Assembly: GCF_000718015.1 (NCBI RefSeq)
Contig: NZ_JODY01000005.1
Location: 115,210-179,209 of the forward strand
Direction of reading: 5' to 3'
Origin: Streptomyces catenulae
GTDB lineage: Bacteria > Actinomycetota > Actinomycetes > Streptomycetales > Streptomycetaceae
DNA length: 64,000 nt
Shown here: piece after piece, positions 42,223 through 50,366 of the stretch
Numbering within the stretch: the stretch's first letter is position 1
How the letters are laid out: every line of letters starts with the position of its first letter
Translations under genes and position numbers: made by a program
Notes under the pieces: generated by a model
The model's input: the letters and a program-made list of their open reading frames with translations, nothing else
What the model was told of the DNA's origin: nothing
Databases searched by the model: none

Positions 42223-44328
42223 TCACCTGCTGTGAGCATGAGGGGTACGGTCCGGCGCACGGTTCGGCACCTGGGTGGGGGCGATCTTGAGGCGCCCCTG
42301 CATCAGTACAACGTAGGCCATGCGCATGGCCGTTGCGCCACGCCTGATCCGCTCCCAGACCAGGTCGGCGACGCCGAGCCGGGCCGCCTGCGCCATGAGG
42401 AACACCACCGCGTCCCGTGACTTCGCCGAGTGCCCCATCTCCACGTTGTCGTCGGCGATGTGGAGCCGGGTGAAGCTCGTGTCGTACCCCAACTCCGTCA
42501 GATCGTCGGCCTTGGAGATGCCCGCGGAGCCCAGTCCGTGGAACTCGCAGACCATGTTCACCCCGACGATCTCCGGGAATCTGCTCCGCGGGAACTCCGC
42601 GACGGCCAGCCGGAACACCGGGGCGTAGAAGCCCTCGTCGAGGAAGTCGACGTCCTCGACGAACTCCCGCGTCCAGAACTTCGGCAGCCGGTGGCCGAGC
42701 CCGACGAGCAGATCCTCGTAGAGCACGCCGTGGCTCTGTCCCGGTTTGCCGTTGCCGATTTCGTCCCAGTAGATGTCGTAAAGCAGCCGTTCACTGTCCG
42801 ACATCACGGTGCTGCGGGTCAGCCCCTGGAGCCACGCCCCGTCGACCAGGTTGTCCGCCGCGCCGTGGAAGCTGCGGTCGTGGTGGGCCTTGCCGTCGTC
42901 GGTCACCGGCGCGACCGGCGCCGACGCCATGGCCTCGTACGTCGCCTGCATCCACGCCGGGAACTCCTCGGCGTCGTAGCGTTCGGGCAGCTCCCAGGTG
43001 AACGCCGGTTTCTCCATCCGCTCCGCCGCGTCCAACCAGTGCTCGACGAAGGCGGCGGCCCGGCGGACCGCCCCGGCCCGGTCGCGCCCGGCGACGAGAT
43101 CGTGGAACAGCTCCCGTGTACGCGGGCCGTCGAACGTGACGGGGACCGGCGCGTCCGGGCACCCGCCGGGCCCGGTAACGGGCACGGTCACGGCGAGCGG
43201 GGCGATCACCGGCCCGTCGCCCGGCCCAGTCAGCCCGGTGATCCAGCGCCGGACGAGCGCGAGGTCCTCGGCGCTGAAGATCTTGCCCATCGGGGCGTGC
43301 CGCGGGGTGAGCACCGTGAGGAACGGGCTGCGGTCCGGCTCCCCGGGCTTGATCCACTTCGAGTCGGCGAGGGCCCGCAGCAGATCGCCGCCCGCCTCCG
43401 GGGACCGGTCGAAGTAGTGGTCCAGCAGGGTGCCGTCCACCGTGGCCGTCCCGTGGGCGTGGCGGGCCGACGGCGTCTTGCGCGCCACGAGGTCGCGGAC
43501 GGCGTGCTCCGGTGCCCGCAGCGCGTTCAGACAGGCCCGGGTCAGCTCCGCCCGGAAGAGCCGCGCGGTGTCGCCGAGCAGCCGCGCGAACCGGGCGAAC
43601 CGCTCCTCGCCGTCCGTGGCCAGACCCGACGCGGCGAACTCCCGCAGCGCCGCGCCGACGGCCGGGGCGACCTCGTCCGGCCGCTGGGCGGGCGGCCACC
43701 CCACCTCGACGCCCTCGGTCTCCTCCGCGACCGTCGTGACGCACGCCGCGATCCACTCCGGGACGTCGTACCACGTGCCGGTCAGGGTCGGTTCGACGGC
43801 GGCGAGCAGCTCGGGCGTGCAGGAGCCGGGTGCCTGGGCGAGCGCCAGGAGGAGGGTGGGCAGCAGATAGGCCGTCTCCGTCAGCCGCAGCGACTCCAGG
43901 TAGGCGCCGCTGCCCGGGTCACCGCTCGGCTTCCCCAGCGCGCGCAGCAGCCCGCCGGTCATCCCCGACAGACGCCCCTGCCGCCCGGGGCCGAACCGGT
44001 ACGCGTGGCTCAGCTCGGCCAGGCGGGCGCCGGTGGGCAGATGGCACAGCGGTACCCGGGCGAACGGCGCCAGCCACACACCGTCCCGGTCGGCCAGGAG
44101 GGCCAGGTGCCGGGCGGCGGTGGCGGCGACCACCCGGACGCCGTCCGCGTCGAGGTCGCCGAACTCCGGTGCCGCGTCGTGGAGTTCACGCTCCAGGTCG
44201 TCGAGTGCGCCGACCGGGAACGGTGCCTTCTCGCTCACCCCGTCGAGCAGCCGCTCCGCGCTGCGGAGCGCGTCGGGCGCGGGCTCCAGCGCGCCCAGTT
44301 CCCGGTACAGGCCGGTCAGTGGTCCCAT
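42223..44328 (-). CDS. Large protein with a C-terminal iron-containing haem-oxygenase-like (HDO) domain
   Basis: About 701 residues; the ATG at 44328 is chosen for its AGAGGA site, and a GTG at 44352 is possible. The last about 250 residues are a haem-oxygenase-like di-iron domain: LLYDIYWDEIGNGKPGQSHGVLYEDLL, MVCEFHGLGSAG and LHIADDNVEMGHSAKSRDAV supply the Glu/His/Asp ligands expected of HDO enzymes (the group with UndA, BesC and SznF). Such enzymes use O2 for C-C cleavage, N-oxygenation or desaturation. The N-terminal about 430 residues are helical and match nothing I recognise. It is probably a central oxidative step of the pathway. Confidence 0.78.
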   Translation of the reverse strand: MGPLTGLYRELGALEPAPDALRSAERLLDGVSEKAPFPVGALDDLERELHDAAPEFGDLDADGVRVVAATAARHLALLADRDGVWLAPFARVPLCHLPTGARLAELSHAYRFGPGRQGRLSGMTGGLLRALGKPSGDPGSGAYLESLRLTETAYLLPTLLLALAQAPGSCTPELLAAVEPTLTGTWYDVPEWIAACVTTVAEETEGVEVGWPPAQRPDEVAPAVGAALREFAASGLATDGEERFARFARLLGDTARLFRAELTRACLNALRAPEHAVRDLVARKTPSARHAHGTATVDGTLLDHYFDRSPEAGGDLLRALADSKWIKPGEPDRSPFLTVLTPRHAPMGKIFSAEDLALVRRWITGLTGPGDGPVIAPLAVTVPVTGPGGCPDAPVPVTFDGPRTRELFHDLVAGRDRAGAVRRAAAFVEHWLDAAERMEKPAFTWELPERYDAEEFPAWMQATYEAMASAPVAPVTDDGKAHHDRSFHGAADNLVDGAWLQGLTRSTVMSDSERLLYDIYWDEIGNGKPGQSHGVLYEDLLVGLGHRLPKFWTREFVEDVDFLDEGFYAPVFRLAVAEFPRSRFPEIVGVNMVCEFHGLGSAGISKADDLTELGYDTSFTRLHIADDNVEMGHSAKSRDAVVFLMAQAARLGVADLVWERIRRGATAMRMAYVVLMQGRLKIAPTQVPNRAPDRTPHAHSR

Positions 44329-44385
44329 CGCCAGTCCTCTGTTCGTGGTCACGGCAGGTCGTGGAGTACGTCGCGGGGGCGCCGG

Positions 44386-44871
44386 TCAGGCGGCCGAGGG
44401 GCGGGGCGGAGCCGCCGCCAGCACCTCGGCCACCGCGGCGTCGAGCACATCGAGGTCCACCTGACCCGTGAACTCGACGGTCTTCACCGGGGCGAACGCG
44501 TCGAGCCCCTTGATGAGCCCGGCGTACTCCTTGTCCGCCTCCAGGAGCAGCACCATGGGCACCCGGCTCGCCGACGCCCACCCGATCTCGATGTGCGTAC
44601 CGGGCGACGCCGGGCTGCCGGGGGCCGCGATGATCACGTCGGAGGCGCAGATCTGCTCGTAGTCCAGCACGGTGAACTGCTCGGGCTCCATGAACGCCTG
44701 GCCCCACTTCTCCCGGCGGTGCGCGTTGTGCACGACGCAGCCCTGGTTGTCGTAGTGCTTGAGGATCCGGTTGATCGTCTCGAACGCCTCGGTGTCGAAC
44801 TCGCCGGTCTCCTTGTCGACATAGGCCCAGAAGGGCGCGGCGACGAAGACGGTCTCGATCTTGGTGGCCAT
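44386..44871 (-). CDS. Nucleoside 2-deoxyribosyltransferase-fold N-glycosidase (MilB/BlsM-like)
   Basis: A 161-residue protein. TVFVAAPFWAYVDKETGEFD begins the fold, YEQICASDVIIAAPGSPASPGTHIEIGWASA has the conserved Asp78 and catalytic Glu95 of the nucleoside deoxyribosyltransferase superfamily. In mildiomycin and blasticidin S pathways, homologues (MilB, BlsM) hydrolyse CMP or hydroxymethyl-CMP to the free base and ribose phosphate. The presence of a (d)CMP hydroxymethylase-like gene in the same cluster supports a similar role here. GGAAGG lies 8 nt before the ATG. A true deoxyribosyl transfer activity cannot be excluded. Confidence 0.8.
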   Translation of the reverse strand: MATKIETVFVAAPFWAYVDKETGEFDTEAFETINRILKHYDNQGCVVHNAHRREKWGQAFMEPEQFTVLDYEQICASDVIIAAPGSPASPGTHIEIGWASASRVPMVLLLEADKEYAGLIKGLDAFAPVKTVEFTGQVDLDVLDAAVAEVLAAAPPRPSAA

Positions 44872-44954
44872 GGGAGGTGCCTTCCGTAGTCGGTGACCTG
44901 CTGGCGTGTCCCGGCGCGGCGCGGGGCGCCCGCGCGCGGGGTGGGGAAGAAAGT

Positions 44955-46040
44955 TCAGTGCTCGGTGGCGCGCACGATGTCGCGCATCAGCCGGGTGTCC
45001 AGCACCGCGCCCCGGGCGTCGGTGAGCGGGCGGCGGCCGGTGGTGACGCACTCGTGGAAGTGCTCCCACTGCGCCCGGAACGCCTCGTCGTGCGCGCCCG
45101 TGACGACCTCCTCGACCGCACCGCCCCGCGGCGCCCCCGGCCCGGCGGCGGGCTCGTCCCGCCAGATCCGGACGGTCGACGGGGCGTCGCGCAGAAAGGG
45201 GTTGGAGACATCGAGCCGCACCGTGCGGTCCTCGCCCCACACCGTGAGGCTCTCCTCGAAGCGGTGCAGCGCGGTGGAGGCGCCGAGAAAGGTGCACTGC
45301 GGACCGTCGGCCCAGCGGAGGGAGGCGGTCAGCAGCGTGCCGTCCTCCGAGGCGTGCGCCTTGATCGAGTCGGGGGAGGCGGGGAAGGCGGCACGGAGGA
45401 GATTGATGTCATGGCTCCAGACCCCGAACATGTCCATATAGGTCTCCAGCGCGGCGTCGCGGGAGCCCGGGATCTCCTGCCGCACCCGCTCGCGGCGGGT
45501 GTCGCTCCCGGGCGGCGGCTGCGGGGAGCGGACGATCCGCGCCAGCTCGGGAATGATCCAGTTCCCGTAGTCGGGACCGACGACGATCTCCAGGCGCGCC
45601 GCCAGCGGACGCGTCAGCCGCGCGATCTCCGCGAGCCCGCGCCGCACCCCGCTGTCGTAGCGCTTCATGTAGCCCACCATCACGGTGACACCGGCCGCGT
45701 CCCCGGCGGCGGCCACCTCCTCGGTCTCCGCGACGGTGTAGCCGAGCGGCTTCTCGGTGAAGACGTGTTTGCTGCGGCGCAGCGACAGCAGAACGGGCTC
45801 CACATGGTCCGCGTTGAGGACGGCGACCGCGTCGATCTCCGGTGAGCCGTCCAGCATCTCCGGCAACGACGCGTACACCCGGGGGACCCGGAAGCGCTGC
45901 GCCACCGCCTCCGCCAGATCGAAGGAGCGGTCGCAGACCGCCGTCACGTCGAAACGCTCCCGCAGGGCGGTCAGGTACGGCAGATGCATGAGCTGCGCGA
46001 TCATGCCGCAGCCCAGGACGCCTACTCGGATCCGGTGCAC
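44955..46040 (-). CDS. Gfo/Idh/MocA-family oxidoreductase
   Basis: A 361-residue NAD(P)-dependent dehydrogenase. VGVLGCGMIAQLMHLPYLTAL is the Rossmann GxGxxG motif, VFTEKPLGYTVAE holds the catalytic EKP Lys, and GVWSHDINLLRAAF is the conserved His/Asp region of the substrate domain. These enzymes oxidise or reduce sugars and cyclitols. In the cluster it may act on a sugar or sugar-like part. The GTG start has GGGAG close upstream. Confidence 0.87.
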   Translation of the reverse strand: MHRIRVGVLGCGMIAQLMHLPYLTALRERFDVTAVCDRSFDLAEAVAQRFRVPRVYASLPEMLDGSPEIDAVAVLNADHVEPVLLSLRRSKHVFTEKPLGYTVAETEEVAAAGDAAGVTVMVGYMKRYDSGVRRGLAEIARLTRPLAARLEIVVGPDYGNWIIPELARIVRSPQPPPGSDTRRERVRQEIPGSRDAALETYMDMFGVWSHDINLLRAAFPASPDSIKAHASEDGTLLTASLRWADGPQCTFLGASTALHRFEESLTVWGEDRTVRLDVSNPFLRDAPSTVRIWRDEPAAGPGAPRGGAVEEVVTGAHDEAFRAQWEHFHECVTTGRRPLTDARGAVLDTRLMRDIVRATEH

Positions 46041-46089
46041 GTCTCTCCCTTCGCGATGAACTGTCCGTACCGATCGGGCGGCAGCCCGG

Positions 46090-46920
46090 TCACTGCGCCG
46101 CGCGCTCCGCCGCGGCCACTCTCCGGAGGATGTCGAGAACACCGGCGAGCTCCGGCTCCCGCGAGCGGTGCCAGGCGCCCGCCTCGGCCTCCGCCGGGAG
46201 GGCGGCACCCGCCACGAACGCGCTGCGGACGCCCGGGACACCCGGTATCCAGTCGGCCGGGGAGTCGCCGACCAGCAGCACGTCCCGCAGCCCCTCCGCC
46301 GCCAGACCCGCCAGCGCCCGGCGTTTCCCCAGCCGGATCGGGGCGTACGGGTGTATCCCCGCGTACGTCCGCGCCGGGCTCGGCTCCACCGCGAGCGTGA
46401 CGGAGTTCCGCGCGGCCCACCGGGTGAGGTGCCGTTCCACGGCGGCGACGAACGGGACCGGGCCGAAGACGCTCAGCGAGGCACGGCGGTTCGCGCCCAG
46501 CCCCCACGCCCCCGGCGGCAGCGGCGTCCCGCCGAACTCGGGCGCCCGCAACTCCCCGCCGTGGCGCAGACCGTGACGGTCCGCGCACTCCGCCACCTGC
46601 GCGCGGACCGCGTCCCGGCCGGGGAACGGGGTCAGTACGCGGATCCTCTCCCCGGCCACCACGTTCCCGTTCTCCGCGAGAACCGGGAACGTGGCCGGGG
46701 GGCCGAGTCCGATGGCCCGCCCGAACTCCCGGAGCTGCTCGACGGGCGAGTCCGAGCACAGACCGACCCGGATCCCGGCCGCGCGCACCTCCCGTACCGC
46801 ATGACGGAACGCGCCGGAGGTCTCGGGGGCGGGCGCACCGCGGCGGGGCACGGAGGGCACCAGCGTGCCGTTCACATCGAGCAGCACCGTTCCGATCCGG
46901 TGGTCCGCGGCCCCCGTCAT
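46090..46920 (-). CDS. HAD-family hydrolase
   Basis: A 276-residue HAD protein with VLLDVNGTLVPSV (motif I; DxN in place of DxD keeps the nucleophile Asp but replaces the general acid by Asn), VGLCSDSP (motif II), LGKRRALAGLAAEG (Lys) and VLLVGDSPADWIPGV (motif IV). The Asn at the second motif-I position is unusual for a phosphatase and suggests altered or weak activity. ATG overlaps the stop of the PRTase-like gene (ATGA), indicating a functional pair. Confidence 0.82.
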   Translation of the reverse strand: MTGAADHRIGTVLLDVNGTLVPSVPRRGAPAPETSGAFRHAVREVRAAGIRVGLCSDSPVEQLREFGRAIGLGPPATFPVLAENGNVVAGERIRVLTPFPGRDAVRAQVAECADRHGLRHGGELRAPEFGGTPLPPGAWGLGANRRASLSVFGPVPFVAAVERHLTRWAARNSVTLAVEPSPARTYAGIHPYAPIRLGKRRALAGLAAEGLRDVLLVGDSPADWIPGVPGVRSAFVAGAALPAEAEAGAWHRSREPELAGVLDILRRVAAAERAAQ

Positions 46921-48005
46921 ACGAGCGATCCCGTCGCCGCGGGCAGCCGGTCCGTCTCCCACCGGTGCAGCAGGTCCGTCCAGTCGTCCATCCAGCCCAT
47001 CAGTCGCTCCAGCACGGCGGTCACCGGTTCGTGAAGGTCGGCGATCCCCAGCGACGTCAGCAGCCGGTGCACCGCCGGACGGAGATCCACGACCAGGACG
47101 GGCCCGTCGAGCAGTTGGCCGATACGGAGGAAGAACCGCAGGTTCGCGACGAGCATGCAGATGGCGAAGTCCTGGTCGCACGCGGGCGAGATGCCCGAGC
47201 GCTCCGAGGTACGGACGAACGGCAGCCAGTAGGGGGCGCGGGCCCACCCGCCGTCCGGCAGCCGCACCACAAGCCCCGACACCCCCAGCAGGAAGTTACG
47301 GGTGTCGGCCACCTCCAGGGCCCGCTGCCCACCGGTGCCCGTGGTCCGGTACTGGAGGACCGGCTCCACGGGGACCCCCAGAAGGGCGGCGTCCTCGGGC
47401 CCCGCCACCCGGATACCCGGCACCACACGCCGCACCCGCACCCCCGCCTCCCGGAGCGAGCGGAGCACCGCGGAGAGGGTGGTGCCGGTGACGATGTCGT
47501 CGTCGACGAGCGTGTAGGGATGACCGGTGGCGGCCAGCGCGGCCACCTGCTCCCCGAGCGGGCGGCGGCCCGGACCGGGGACGACGCCGACGGATTCCCG
47601 GCCGCCGAGCAGGAAGCCACGGGAGGCCCGCAGCGGATGCGCGCCCCGCCGGAACAGCGGATCGAGGCTGATGAGCCGCTCGGACCGGGTACGGCGCCGG
47701 ACCGCGTCCGCCAACTGCCGGGAGTCCACCAGATGGAGGGCCGTGTGGTCCGCGTGCCGCGACATCCGCGGCAGCGCCTCCTGCACCTCCTCCCGGAAGT
47801 CGAAATAGCTCTGCGTCAGGGCGGGGACCAGCGTCTCCCGGGCGAGCGGATGCCGCCGGGCGAGCGCGTCGTACAGCTTCCGCACGGAGTACGCGGTGTC
47901 GTCGCGCATGATCACGGTGAAGGTGCCGGACGCGGGGACATCGAGGAACGTCGTCCCGGACACCGCGGGGTCCGGGCCCGTATGGTGCCGACTGACGCCG
48001 CGCAT
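46917..48005 (-). CDS. Phosphoribosyltransferase-like protein
   Basis: A 362-residue protein with a PRPP-binding loop at residues 167-176 (VDDDIVTGTT), the signature of type I PRTases. It is much longer than simple PRTases (about 200 residues) and lacks an identifiable base-recognition hood; the N-terminal part (DDTAYSVRKLYDALARRHPLARETLV) and the long C-terminal helical part are unfamiliar. Related long PRTases occur with HAD proteins in bacterial operons thought to make nucleoside-like metabolites, and here a HAD gene overlaps it by 4 bp. It could attach phosphoribose to a modified pyrimidine. Start overlaps the stop of the decarboxylase gene by 1 nt. Confidence 0.72.
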   Translation of the reverse strand: MRGVSRHHTGPDPAVSGTTFLDVPASGTFTVIMRDDTAYSVRKLYDALARRHPLARETLVPALTQSYFDFREEVQEALPRMSRHADHTALHLVDSRQLADAVRRRTRSERLISLDPLFRRGAHPLRASRGFLLGGRESVGVVPGPGRRPLGEQVAALAATGHPYTLVDDDIVTGTTLSAVLRSLREAGVRVRRVVPGIRVAGPEDAALLGVPVEPVLQYRTTGTGGQRALEVADTRNFLLGVSGLVVRLPDGGWARAPYWLPFVRTSERSGISPACDQDFAICMLVANLRFFLRIGQLLDGPVLVVDLRPAVHRLLTSLGIADLHEPVTAVLERLMGWMDDWTDLLHRWETDRLPAATGSLV

Positions 48006-49231
48006 CAGGAAGCCCCCCGTTCCCGGACCGTCAGCTCACGGCTGCGACCGGCCTCACGGTCACCGTCCACCACCACTTCCAGCGGCATGGGGTGACAGTG
48101 GAACCCCGTCAGGGACGAATGCAGGCCGTACGCGCCCACGTTCGGCACCGTCAGAAGATCCCCGATACGCAGCTCCGGCAGGGAACCGGTGCGCGTCCAC
48201 AGGTCGAGGGGGTGGCAGAGCGGACCGCTGACGATGTCGTCGCCCCCCTTCGCGGACCGGTGCCCGCCGGGCGCCCGGGGGAACCGGAAGTCGGGGTCGA
48301 GGAACGGCTCCTTGCCCAGCCCCGCCATCCCGGCGAGATGGTTCACGCCCGCGTCGAGGACCACCACCCGGCGCCCCTGCGACACCTTCACATCGAGCAC
48401 CCGGGTCAGCAGACGGCCGCACCCCGCGGTGAGATAGCGGCCCGATTCGAAGACCACGGTGCGCCCGTCGGCCGGGCTGCCGGGCAGTCGCTGCGCCAGA
48501 AGGGAGGTCAGCTCCGCCCGGAGCGCGGGGAACCGGGGCAGATCACCCTCCACCGCGTAGGGCGCACCGAATCCGCCGCCGAGGTCCACCGTGGCCAGCC
48601 GGAAGCCGAGCCGCGCCTCCACCTCCGCCACGATGTCCAGGCCGTACGCGAAGGTGGCGAGCAGCTTGGCGCCGTCGTGCTGGTTGCTGCCCATGTAGAG
48701 GTGGATGCCGGTGGTCGCGACGTGCTCCCGGCCGTGGAAGAGCCGGGGTTCGGCCAGCACCCAGGCGAGGTCGGCACCGAACTGCGACGGCCCGCCCGTC
48801 ATCGCCAGCCCGACCCCGGCCGGAGGCTCGGGCGGGTTGATCCGCAGCAGGGCGGAGAGCGGGACGCCCCGCACCCGCCCCACATGGTCCAGCTGGTCCA
48901 GCGCGTGCGGGGAGTCCACCGAGAAGTGGCGCACCCCCCGCGCCACCGCGAGGCCGACATCGGCGTCCCGTCTGCCCGGACCGGTGTAGAGGATGTCCCC
49001 GGCCCGGAATCCGGCCTCCAGGGCGGCGGTCAGCTCACCGGGCGAACTGACCTCCGCGCGGCAGCCGAGCGCGGACAACTGCCGGAGCACGGCCGGATGG
49101 GGGTTGGCTTTGAGGGAGTAGAACAGCCCGGCCGATTCGGGCAGGGAATCCCGCAGGAGTCCGTGGGCATGCCGTACGGCAGCCAGGTCGTAGACATAGG
49201 CCGGCGTCTCTGGCACATCGGTCGTTCTCAT
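48005..49231 (-). CDS. Fold-III PLP-dependent decarboxylase (DAP/ornithine decarboxylase-like)
   Basis: A 408-residue alanine-racemase-fold enzyme. Lys41 in FYSLKANPHPAVL binds PLP, TGIHLYMGSNQHD is a phosphate/PLP strand, VDLGGGFGAPY the Gly-rich loop and SGPLCHPLDLWTR the Cys-containing substrate loop from the partner subunit. The primary-metabolic motif CESGD is changed (GPLCHPLD), so the substrate is not simply meso-DAP. Enzymes of this type in antibiotic pathways decarboxylate amino acids or carrier-bound amino acids. It is the first gene of the reverse-strand arm, next to the long intergenic region. Confidence 0.85.
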   Translation of the reverse strand: MRTTDVPETPAYVYDLAAVRHAHGLLRDSLPESAGLFYSLKANPHPAVLRQLSALGCRAEVSSPGELTAALEAGFRAGDILYTGPGRRDADVGLAVARGVRHFSVDSPHALDQLDHVGRVRGVPLSALLRINPPEPPAGVGLAMTGGPSQFGADLAWVLAEPRLFHGREHVATTGIHLYMGSNQHDGAKLLATFAYGLDIVAEVEARLGFRLATVDLGGGFGAPYAVEGDLPRFPALRAELTSLLAQRLPGSPADGRTVVFESGRYLTAGCGRLLTRVLDVKVSQGRRVVVLDAGVNHLAGMAGLGKEPFLDPDFRFPRAPGGHRSAKGGDDIVSGPLCHPLDLWTRTGSLPELRIGDLLTVPNVGAYGLHSSLTGFHCHPMPLEVVVDGDREAGRSRELTVRERGAS

Positions 49232-50366
49232 GTTCCCCGTCAAGGTGATTCTCCTGCGGAAAGTGCCTGGAATCCGGTGTCCGCACGCCCGACACCGTTC
49301 GGTCGGGCAGGCGCGGTACGGCTCCCGGGCCGCGGCGCGGCACCGGTGTGGCGGAGCGGCGGCGCCTCCCGTCCGGGAGCGCCGTGAATGCCGTCGGTCA
49401 AAAGGGCTGGACGGCCCGGCCCACCGCGCAACCGCGGCCAAGGGCACAGGGTGAACCGTCGTGTGGTGGCAGGTTTTCCGCAATCAGGATGGACGCCCCC
49501 TTCGCGGGCTGCGCTCTTCGGGAATGCGACAGGAAAGACCCCTGGAAACGCCGTCCAGGGCGGGTGAAGGCATGGCCATATTCCCCGGGAAAAGGGGCGG
49601 CCACCGCGGAGCCGATGAACGCGGCTCCTCGTCGGAGAAAAATCTACCGGAGCCCATGACGGTGGCATAGGGCGATTAGAGACACATGAGTTGCTCGCGT
49701 GAAGCGGGTGGAGGCATGACGATTCCGGGTCCCCACGGTGCCACCGTGAAGCCTGATTCCGGGGCGGGGGAGCGGGAGAAGGCCGGACGGCGCCCCCGTC
49801 GGCGCGGCGGCGGAGCGCGTCGCGGACCGGCCGCGCGGTGTGGCTTGTCTCCGACGGAGGCGACCGTCGGTCCACCCTCCGTCCCCCCTGCGAGCAGGAC
49901 GTTCCGGCTTCCACCCGGTACTTCGCGCCGCGGATTCCGGGCGTTCGGAGCGCGCGCCTCATGCGTTACGGCCACTCTGCGTCCGGCCCCGGCACCGGTC
50001 CGCAGCCGCCACTTCCCACCCGTGCGGACCCCTCGCCCCACGCCTGCCTCAAACCTCATCCGTTCCGCCCAAACAGCAGAAATACAAGGGTCGTATTCTG
50101 CGGAGCGGGAAATTCCACAGAGCCCGGGGAAGAGGTGTAAGGGCCGCCGGAACGGTCGTGGAAAGCGCCGGATGAATGACGTGATCACGTCGGCATGGCT
50201 TGCTGGCCCCGTGGCGCGTCCATATGCTCACCGACATGACTCCAGGAAGTGTGGCGTCAGTTGACCGCGACCACCCTTATCCGCTTCGCGAGTGAGCGGC
50301 GTGGTCGGTCTCATCGGTCTCATCGAATTCTTCGGCGCCTGGACGGCATAATCCGGAGGTATCTCC
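49232..50366. other. Long divergent intergenic region of the pyrimidine-type cluster
   Basis: 1135 bp between the divergent decarboxylase and ATCase-like genes. I see no frame with convincing codon bias or domain. GC content falls locally compared with coding DNA (for example 50040-50110 and 50270-50350). A tandem repeat lies 42 bp before the ATCase-like start. It is long enough to hold the promoters of both arms and possibly a small RNA or peptide gene that I cannot identify. Confidence 0.55.
50305..50322 (+). repeat. Tandem 9-bp direct repeat near the ATCase-like promoter
   Basis: TCGGTCTCA occurs twice without a gap, followed by TCG. The site is about 45 bp upstream of the start codon, in the expected promoter zone. 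Tandem direct repeats are typical sites for SARP activators, although their usual period is 11 or 22 bp rather than 9. Confidence 0.35.

Noticed and set aside
49240..50264. Several overlapping frames in the 1.1 kb gap considered as genes
   Set aside because: None has codon bias, a good RBS and a recognisable protein pattern together.
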